This document shows, piece after piece, positions 56,346 through 64,000 of a stretch of DNA of 64,000 nucleotides. The stretch is from Podocnemis expansa (lineage: Eukaryota > Chordata > Testudines > Podocnemididae), in NCBI GenBank assembly GCA_007922195.1, contig ML682088.1:1985461-2049460 (forward strand), given 5' to 3'. The notes under the pieces are model-generated. The model was not told the DNA's origin. It made no database searches and saw only the letters and a program-made list of their open reading frames with translations. Each line of letters opens with the position of its first letter. The stretch's first letter is position 1. The position numbers were made by a program, and so were the translations under genes.

Positions 56346-57486
56346 GTCAACCCCTGGCTCCCACCACAGGTACAGTCAAGGAAGAGGCAGGTTGAGGATT
56401 TTAAGAACACAGCTTTATTAAAACACACCCTCAACCTCCCACCGGATCCCCAACAACACTTATTTAAAACAGTTCCCACAACACAGTTTAAATATTAAAA
56501 CACAAGTACCCAACAGTGGGGTTGGACCCGCGTCCCTACCCCACCAGACAGAGAGATTCTCTCTCAATTGAGGTCCCCACAGTCCCAACGCCTCACAGTT
56601 TCTCTTCATCGGACTGGCGTTGGACACGACTCCCCGAGGCGCTGCTCTGGGTTCCTCGGTGGACCGTCTGCCCCGCGTCATCTCCCGTCCGGATAGACCT
56701 GACTTGGACCGTCTTCTTCTGGGCTGCTGGTAGCCTGGGTCCTTAATCAATAGTCCATTCACCCCTGGGCAAAGTCCAAATAGGGCCACGCGGGGACCCT
56801 ATCCCTTCGGGGACTGGTCTTCTTCCTCCCTCCGGCTCGACGACAGCTTCTTCCCTCCTGGTCCACGATGCCCTCTCCGGCTCCCGGATGCGATCCCTCA
56901 CTGAACCTCAGATCCCAAGGACCAAAGGCTCAGAGAGACCAGCAGAGTCCCAGGGTGTTCAGGGCTCCTAAATCCAAAGGGGGTCCTCTGGAGAATCTCT
57001 TCTTGGATCTCGGCTCTTACAGCTCCTGCCACGTGGCCAAGGGAGCGCGCCCAAAGATCCTGGAACGAACCTCACGCTTGTCCGCCACGGTCCGAACCAA
57101 CGGCTAAACAGCCCCGAGCAACCATTGAGCCCTAGCTTAAATACCTGGCCGGCCAACCAATCAGAAAGCCACAGCTTTCGCGCCCAAACCAGGTTCCATA
57201 GGGTTCAGTGGAGAGGGTTCTAGAAGGTGTGCGCACGGCCCTCTGCCCACTGCGCACGGCCCTCTCTACGGTCTGCACCCGGCCCCTGTCACTAGGCAGA
57301 CTGCCTTCAGTTCACTGACCCTGTCGCTGGGCAGAGCACAGACTCCTGGCTGCCTGCCCAGGCTCCTGTCCATCTGACCAGGGAGCCCGCATCACCAGTT
57401 GCCAGGCAGACTTGCTCTCCAGCACTCTCTAGAGCTCAGGTCACTTAACTGTTACAATAACAGTGAACTTAAGAGAACATAACAAT
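56346..57486 (-). mobile_element. CpG-rich LTR-like block
   Basis: Read on the minus strand it has a CCAAT box (57157-57161), a TATTTAA (57137-57143) and, about 720 bp on, AATAAA (56414-56419), ending ggggttgaca. This order suggests U3 with an unusually long R region. CpG is much denser than in the surroundings, so it may be young. No target duplication was found, so a CpG-rich host promoter cannot be excluded, but no ORF of gene quality follows. Confidence 0.45.
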
Positions 57487-58077
57487 GCTCCCACTTCTGG
57501 GGAGGAGAACATACCCTTACAAACATAGTAAAATTTTCCCAACAAGGTGGCCCAAGGGATGTACCTAAGCCTCTGTCCAGGCCAGGGTCAGGCCAGCAGA
57601 AGGCTGGTGAGCCAGGGACCATCCCTCAGCCGTGGGTCCCTGGGGATCAGGTTGGTGGCCAGGCTGCTGTGGTGCAGCCCTGACCAGGCAGCCCCCCACA
57701 GCTCAGGGGGCGAGGCTGGGGTGCCAACCCAGAGTCTCCTGCCCTCAGCCCATGCCCATGGGTCAGGGCTGGCCTGGCCTGGGGTCCCCAGCCCTCACCA
57801 CATGCCCAGGTGGTAGAGCTGCCTGGTCTGACCACAGGGTCTCACATGGCAGTGGGTCTGGCCTGGCAGAACTGCGGGGTCTCCTGCCCCTTGCCTTGTT
57901 GCCTCAGTTGTGAGGCTGGGGCAGAAGATGGTCTGGGAAGGTAACCTCATCAACAGTGTAAAGGTGAACTCTGCTGAACACCACCATATGCTGTGCCTAG
58001 TATTTATCCTGTGCTTGAAATTGTTCTCTTGTGTGAGAGATTGTTCTGCATTAAGCAGGAAGAGACTGGAGGTGTGG
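57487..58077. other. GC-rich DNA, no gene
   Basis: 57560-57900 is rich in ccagg and tgggg words, giving chance ORFs. Confidence 0.4.
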
Positions 58078-58243
58078 GACAGGGACAGATAATATGGAGG
58101 GTCAGAGATAATTAATTGTGTTTACCTTTAAAGTACCTGTTAATTAATGTTGGATATATGTCCTTTAGTGTCATAAGTGAAAAAATTCTGTAACCCTGAG
58201 ACAAGACTCCATATTGCCAGTTTGGAATTCCTGCTTAAACACT
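58078..58243 (+). mobile_element. LTR fragment, same family as 14766-15642
   Basis: It shares gacagataat, then gtttacctttaaagta, taaccctg and gactccatattg with 14790-14945 in the same order. It is only the 5' part of the LTR. Confidence 0.7.
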
Positions 58244-58309
58244 GCTACCTTCCCTATGGTTCCAGTCCCTCCTGCACCCTTAACTGCCCCATACGACCCC
58301 CCAGGATTT

Positions 58310-58365
58310 GTTGTTTGTTTTGCTGAACCAAACTAATATGATTATTCCTCTGGAACTCGTAAATT
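58310..58365 (-). mobile_element. SINE head fragment
   Basis: The complement contains atcatattagtttggttcag followed by aaaacaaacaac, a diverged head of the turtle SINE. Confidence 0.45.
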
Positions 58366-59564
58366 ATTCTTGGCTACGGTATTTTTAAAGATCTTCCCAT
58401 CATGAAGCTTGTGAGTTGATCATCATTCACTTAACATAAAGCATCTAATGCTGAACTACAAAGTTGAAGTGAACATTTTAATTTTTTTTTAAAAAGTGTG
58501 AGCATTAATTAATAAATAAGAAGTGGTAACATTAATGATGGCTCAAAAATAACTAAAATACCACATTTAAAATTTTGGCCGTCAAATCTTACAAATTTTT
58601 CATATGGGCTTGGGTTTATGTGCACTAGAGATATTTAATACAAATAATAATAATAAATAAAAATAAGTGAAATGAAAAAGACCAAATTTCAATGAAATTC
58701 TCTGATGTACTCAAGTTTATAAGACTCTGTGCCCCTCAAAATATCAAATAGTTAAGTACAAAGGAAGCTAAACAATTACTTATCAAAAGAAAGACATACT
58801 GCACAGACATCACACAGAGATGTAATGATTGCCAAAGGAAAGCACTGTATTTAGATGTAGCAGCCTATATGGACCTACCTGATAACCTGAGCTAAAAAAA
58901 GTCAAAGTAAAAATTTCCACAAAGTCAAAGGAAAATGCAAAAATACAGGTAAAAAAGAAAAGGGCAGTATTTCACAAAATTAAAAAATGGCAAAATAAAT
59001 GGCCATACTAAGGAATTAAAAGCTGAGGCCACTGTCATTGTGCTGTCTGTTGCTTGCTTCTGCTTTTTAGCATGTCAGTGTCAAGGTGATGGGCAGATAA
59101 TGGTGAAATCTGCATTTCAGATGAAGCACAGATCCTAATGATAGCTTGCCTTGATGAACCAAGAGTGAAAAGTGCTTAGGCTTCCAGTCCTACTAGCTCT
59201 GCTATATGGGAAAAATTTCTATATTTTTCCATGTTTTAATTTCTGTCTACGAGATTGAAGACGGGGCCCCTTATTGTTTGTGGCCTTAGGCAGCCACCTG
59301 CTTCGCCTACCCCAAAAGCCACCACTGATTGTGGCTACAGAAGACTGAGCAAATATTAGCAGACTGGGCCTGGGGAGAAAATTCCTGAGATTTGAGAGTT
59401 CTGTTGGGAGATCATGAGTGAGGCTTGACCTTCCAATAATGTCGCTACTTAATATCACTATTTATTCTGCTCTTTAGTTTTGCCCTCCTATGACTGCACA
59501 ACATAAGTACACATCAGGCAGCATGCCACAAAGTTAACTATCCTTTTACTGAAAAGTTCCCTGG
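58366..59564. other. AT-rich DNA, no gene seen
   Basis: Nothing recognised on either strand. Confidence 0.4.
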
Positions 59565-59765
59565 GTGGGGGGGAGCCATGTTAGTCTAATCCAGTAAAAA
59601 TAGAAAAGAGTCCTGTGGTACTTTTCAAGAGTAACACATTTATTTATCACACGAGCGAAATCCTATTTGGAAACCATTTTCAAGTGTCTGACAAAGTGGG
59701 ATTTCACCCACAAAAGCTCTAGCAATAAATAAACTTGTTACTCTTTGAATGTGCCTTTCTTGTTT
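59565..59765 (+). mobile_element. Turtle SINE, near full length
   Basis: The order is gccatgttagtctaatccag, then gagtcctgtggtacttttca, taacacatttatttatcaca, caagtgtctgacaaagtggg and atttcacccacaaaagctct. This is the normal SINE organisation and serves as the reference for the fold-back copies. Confidence 0.8.
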
Positions 59766-61159
59766 TACAATTGTTGTGCTTCATTGTGAATTCCTGTAAT
59801 GTTGTCTGTCTTGCAGTGGATAGAGTGATCCCAGTAATGCTGTATTTTTGGTTTGGACTCGCTCTTTCCTGTAAGAGTGGGCTTACTTAGTTTTTGCTGC
59901 TAAATCCTCTCTGCTTTGTTTCCCCAGAAGGGGGATTGGGAGTCTGGCAGGAGCTAAGGGCAGGGTGGGAGAAATACTGCAGGAGGCTTCTCTGCCTTCT
60001 TCTCAGTTCACTTTGTTGTCCTCTCTTTGGCTATTTGCTGGGGAGGCAGAAGGCAGGCAGCCTGGCTGTCTGGCTGGGTCAGCCAGTTTGGTGTGACCCT
60101 GCTTATAGCACTGCACTGGCAGCTCCAGCCAGCCTGCCTGCTTGCCTCATGAGCTCCCCAACTTCCCCTACCTGGGTTGCATACACCTAGAAGCTGGGAG
60201 GGTCAGAGCCTTTTTAAATTTCTTGCCCTGTGTTATAAGCAGCCCAGCATGGCGAATTGCAGCTGCTGTGCTACCATCCTTCCACTCCCCTGCTCCACAA
60301 TCTCATGCTGCCTCTCAAAGTGGAGGGCAAGCATTACAGCAAAGTTCAGGAGAGGCGTGGGCTCTATTTTAAAAGCTTGAGAACTGCAGTGGTAGGTGTC
60401 TTCAGCGTGGGTCAGCAGCGTGTCATCTCTCATCTGGGCTCCTAGATGCCATCCACTTCTCCAGTACCTGGAGACCCTAAAGAAGTTGACTGGAAGTCCC
60501 AGGGATGGTCTCATGCACCACCCTCCCTCCCAATCCTATTTTCTGATCTCCATGACTCCTGATGTTTAGCAACAGAAACCTACAGGAGATAGGGAAAGAT
60601 ATGCCTTGTCAGAGGAGGAGAATTTTTATATGTCCTCCTCACATGGTCAGTGAGCTTTTAAGAGGATACTGCCAGCACCTTGATTCATTTGTAGGGAACA
60701 CTGGAGGAGAATGATTGCATTAAAACTAAAATGAGCAGAGGGGTATGAAGGAGGAGTTGTATCACAGCATGGCATGGGACCTCTATGTGGTGGGAGAGTG
60801 GTATAGAGGCTAAACACTCTGGACCAGGATAATCCATGGACATTGACATGGTCAGACAGCATTGGTGCCTAGACAGCTGCTGGCTAGAAACTGACAGCTT
60901 CAATTTTAGTCATCAGCTGGCATGGCCCTAGGGACTATATTTCCTTTCAGAAACATCACATCTCCATGTTTCCAAAATTTCTATTTCATGTGGAACTTCC
61001 CCACTTCAAATACTTCATGTGAATTCCAGTTTCAAGTGGGGTCCAGGATAGGGGTAGGGCCTGTTGGGTAATGGGGGGGGGAGGTTGTCTGTTGTGGGTG
61101 TGGCCTATTGGGGGTGGACCCATGACAGGGGCAGGGTCTAGCACAGGTGGAGCCTGTGG
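59766..61159. other. No recognised gene or repeat
   Basis: 59890-60520 has several overlapping ORFs of 60-98 codons without family features. Confidence 0.35.
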
Positions 61160-61199
61160 GCCCGTGCCCCAGATCTTTTTGCTATCCAGCAACGCCCCT
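61160..61199. mobile_element. hAT-like right terminus
   Basis: gatctttttgctatccagca followed by acgcccctg matches 863-892. Only the end of the GC-rich element is present. Confidence 0.55.
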
Positions 61200-61479
61200 G
61201 CCTAAAATACTGCACCGATTGCCCTACTTTCCCGTGCCAGTTGTCTCTTCTGTTGTATCTTCCTCATTGGATTTTCTTCAGGTTTCCTCCTTTCCTACTC
61301 TTCTGAAGTATAAGGGCTTTGTTAGGACACCTAAAACACTGATTTGATTCCCCCCCCCCTGGTTCTGAATAGACTCTGTTTTATCCCTGCTGTTACAGCT
61401 CTGGCTCCCCCCACGTTCCATCCCTTGCCCATGGTCACCCTCATTGTGACTTACCCATGGGCTTTGGTCACCTTCCCCC

Positions 61480-62560
61480 TTGAAACCTAGTTTAAAGCCT
61501 TCCTCATTAGGTTAGCCAGTTTATGCCCAAATATGATCTTCCCCTTCCTCAATAGGTGGAGTCCATCTCTGCCTAGCAGTCCTTCTTCCTGGAACAGAAC
61601 ACCATTGTTGAGGAAGCCAAAGCTCTCCTGGTAACACCATCTTCACAGCCAGGTATTCACCTCCAAGATACTTCTGTCTCTGCTCAGGCCCCTACCCTTG
61701 ACTGAAAGGATTGAAGAGACCACCACCTGCACACCAAACACCCTCACCTGTATTCCCAGAGCCCTGTAGTCACTTTTGATCTGCTGAGGGTCACATCTTG
61801 CAATCTCTTTGGTGCCCACATGGATGAGTAGCATGGGGAAGTAGTCAGAGGGCTGCTTGATTCTTGACAGTCCCTCCATAATGTCTCAGAAACAGTTCCC
61901 TGGCAGGCAGCATACCTCCCAGGATCCTATGTCAGGGCAAAAGATGGGTGACTCCATCCCCTTCAAATGAGAGTCCCCAACCACCCCCTACATTTCTTCC
62001 TGGGTGTGTTGGCTGAGGTCCTCCCAGCCTTGGGGGTGCATGGCTTCTCCTCTTCCACATCATTCCTTGTTGCCTGGGCTGCATAATGGTTCTTCAACAC
62101 CACGAAGGGTGGGATGGAAGCAGGTGTGGAGCACTGTCTGCTGCCAGAAGTAACCAGCTGCCAGTGTCTCCTCTCTGCCAGAGCCATCTCATCCTTCTCC
62201 CATGGTGTGGCAGCAGTCCTCTGTACCTGGATAGTTTCCCTAGCCTTGGATGTCGCCTCATGGATGCTACTAGGGCATGGATACTTCTGAGCCTAGCTAC
62301 CTCTTCTGCAACTCTCCCACCTGCCTCCTGAGAGATTCCACCAGAAGGCACCTTTCACACTGAATGATCTCCCCAGCCTGATTGTCTGTGAGGGGGAAAT
62401 GTAGGCCACAGTTGCTGCAAGTCCACACCAGGATCTGGATAGAGATATCCATGGTCACACCAAATGTCACTGTCTGTCTGGATACAGGCACAGGTAGAGG
62501 AGATGGAATAGTGCTGGCAGAAGCAATACGATTCTTCTTCACCACAGTGATCCCCTAAAA
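61480..62560 (-). pseudogene. CR1 ORF1 relic: zinc finger plus esterase domain
   Basis: On the minus strand the N-terminal part reads WTCSNCGLHFPLTDNQAGEI and IQCERCLLVESLRRQVGELQ, a CxxC...CxxC finger (Cys codons within 62410-62421 and 62350-62361) with a helical stretch. The C-terminal part reads QPSDYFPMLLIHVGTKEIAR, IKSDYRALGIQVRVFGVQVV and LLGRDGLHL. CR1 ORF1 proteins are known to have a PHD-like finger and an SGNH-type esterase. The GTND-type Asn is Lys here (HVGTKEI), which should kill the esterase; the DGLH His is kept. Stops and frameshifts occur between the domains. Confidence 0.8.
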
Positions 62561-62629
62561 AGAAATCCCCACAAACTTCATCTCAGACTCCCCTGTTTGC
62601 AGTCTCCTGTTCACAATTTCCCCCTGGTT

Positions 62630-63540
62630 GCTCAGCCACTTCATTAATGATCTGGAAGATGTGGTGGGTTGTACCCTCAGCAAGTTTGCATGTGACACTC
62701 AGCTGTGTGTGTGTGTGGGGGGGTGTGTGACAGCCTGGAGGGTAGGAATAGGATACACAGTGATCTTGATGTATTGGACCAAAAGAGAAAATCTGACAAG
62801 GTTCAACGAAGACTAGCTCATAGCAATGAAATTCCATGCACTGCTACTGACTGAGGACCAACTGGTTAGACAGCAATTTTGCAGAAAAGGACCTGGAGGG
62901 TTAGACTGAATAAGAAGCTGATATGAGTCAACAGTGTGCCCTCATTGCCAAAAAAAGCTAACAACATATTGGGCTGCATTAGTAGGACAACTGCCAGAAG
63001 ATCAAGGGATGTGATTTTTTTCCCCCTCTATTCAGCAATGATGAAGCCACATTTGAAGAATTACATCCAGTTTTGGTCCTCCCCACTACAGAAGGCATGT
63101 GCACAAATTAGAGAGAGTTCAGTGGAGAGCAACAGAAATGGTTAGGGGGCTGGGGTACATGACTATTGGGAAGAGGCTGAGGAAACTAGGGTTATTTAGT
63201 CTGCACAAGAGAAGAATGATGGGGTCTGGATAGCAGCTTTCAACTACCTGAAGGAGGATGCAACTAGGCTATTCTCAATGGTGGCAGATAACATAACTAG
63301 GAGTAATAGTCTCCAGTCACAATGGGGGAGGTCTAGGTTGGATATCAAGAAAATCTTTGTTACTAAGAGGATGGTGAACACAAATGGGTTACTTAGGGAG
63401 ATGATGGAATCTTTGGCCTTTAGGGCACAGACTGACAAAGCCCAGGTTGGGATAATTTAGTTAGGATTTGTCCTGCTTTGAGCAAGAGATTGGACTAGAT
63501 GACTTCCTGAGAACCCTATTCTTCTATGATTCTATGAGAG
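62630..63540 (+). mobile_element. CR1 LINE 3' part
   Basis: It starts inside the RT active site (HFINDLEDVVGCTLSKFACD, the FADD block degraded to FACD). It runs through KKANNILGCISRTTARRSRD to the terminus attctatgattctatgag at about 63538. A (GT)n-G run lies near 62705. It is divergent from, and opposite to, the ORF1 relic just before it. Confidence 0.85.
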
Positions 63541-64000
63541 AAAATTTTTGAAATCTTAAACATTTTTTCCCTTGTGCACTAGTAAAATTTCCCTTTCAGT
63601 ATGGAAATGGAGAAAAAAAATAATTTTCTCTTCACTTGTCAGCTATCTGAGTTGCCAGTGTCCACCTGAATTCTAACAAGACCATTCAGTTATGAACCTC
63701 CGTCTCAAGTGGGAGTCAAGGACAGTGCTCTAAGCCTTGCCAGTTCTCCAACCAGGGTGAAAACCACCCATAACTCGTGGCTGAACCTGAAACAAGTTTT
63801 TCCATTGGGACTGCTACATATATGCTGTTTACAATGTCTGAGAATGCCCCTCCCACTGTGCAGAGAGTGGAGTAAATAAGGACTAACATCTCAGATTGTC
63901 TGGAGACATGCACTCCCTTTTGTTATAATCCCCAAGTACCAAATGTCCTTCAGCTATTAGCTCTTTTGCAGTTCTTTAAAGACTTAAACCCAGGCCATAC
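63541..64000. other. No recognised gene or repeat
   Basis: AT-rich tail of the window; the short ORFs have no family features. Confidence 0.4.

Noticed and set aside
56346..57486. CpG-island promoter of a host gene
   Set aside because: Possible, but no coding exon with gene-like features follows on the minus strand, and the signals fit an LTR better. Kept at low confidence as LTR-like.
59894..60514. Overlapping 60-98 codon ORFs as a host exon cluster
   Set aside because: No conserved motif, no consistent frame, and similar ORFs on both strands.

Overview
The window is vertebrate nuclear DNA and almost certainly from a turtle. It holds many CR1 LINE copies with the typical 3' end, DIRS-type tyrosine-recombinase retrotransposons, and SINEs with the chelonian gccgtgttagtct head and agtgccac body. 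One SINE family joins a tRNA-like head to a CR1 tail. The SINE wording (aagtgctacaggactcc) makes a softshell turtle the best guess, but that is inference. I found no host gene that I can name, no rRNA or functional tRNA gene, no CRISPR array and no bacterial-type operon. The DNA reads as intergenic or intronic sequence built mostly of nested mobile elements.

Layout. 1-892 is a GC-rich composite repeat; a second copy lies at 55374-56290. 1030-1247 (minus) is a short unexplained coding-like block. 1248-8750 is a DIRS element on the plus strand, with inverted terminal repeats, gag, reverse transcriptase, RNase H, tyrosine recombinase and an internal complementary region. It is broken by an LTR-like block, a 1.75 kb solo LTR with a GGGCA target duplication, and a hAT MITE with a CCTCAGAG duplication. 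9633-13710 is a minus-strand DIRS relative that keeps gag and both ends but has about 2.2 kb of non-coding DNA where RT, RNase H and recombinase should be. A diverged relative, truncated at its 5' side, lies at 49455-53245. 14766-15642 is a solo LTR with a 4-bp duplication.

16-34 kb is mostly AT-rich and unrecognised, carrying CR1 fragments, three palindromic MITEs, SINEs (one with a 12-bp duplication) and an LTR candidate. 34.7-38.5 kb holds the remains of PIF/Harbinger elements: a decayed transposase split by a hAT MITE, and Myb/SANT-like reading frames. 41-49 kb contains further CR1 pieces, a 72-bp minisatellite split by a hAT element, and a 1.9 kb minus-strand CR1 with a readable reverse transcriptase. 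53496-53595 is a 100-N assembly gap with the same 27 bp on both sides. 55-58 kb holds nested hAT elements and a CpG-rich LTR-like block. 61.5-63.5 kb holds a CR1 ORF1 relic (zinc finger plus esterase) on the minus strand, next to a CR1 3' half on the plus strand.

Nothing here works together as a host pathway. The relationships are between elements: nesting gives relative ages, and the tRNA-derived SINE probably depends on CR1 enzymes. The most unusual items are the gag-only DIRS group, two fold-back SINEs that turn at the same place, and a duplicated composite that already contained a nested insertion.
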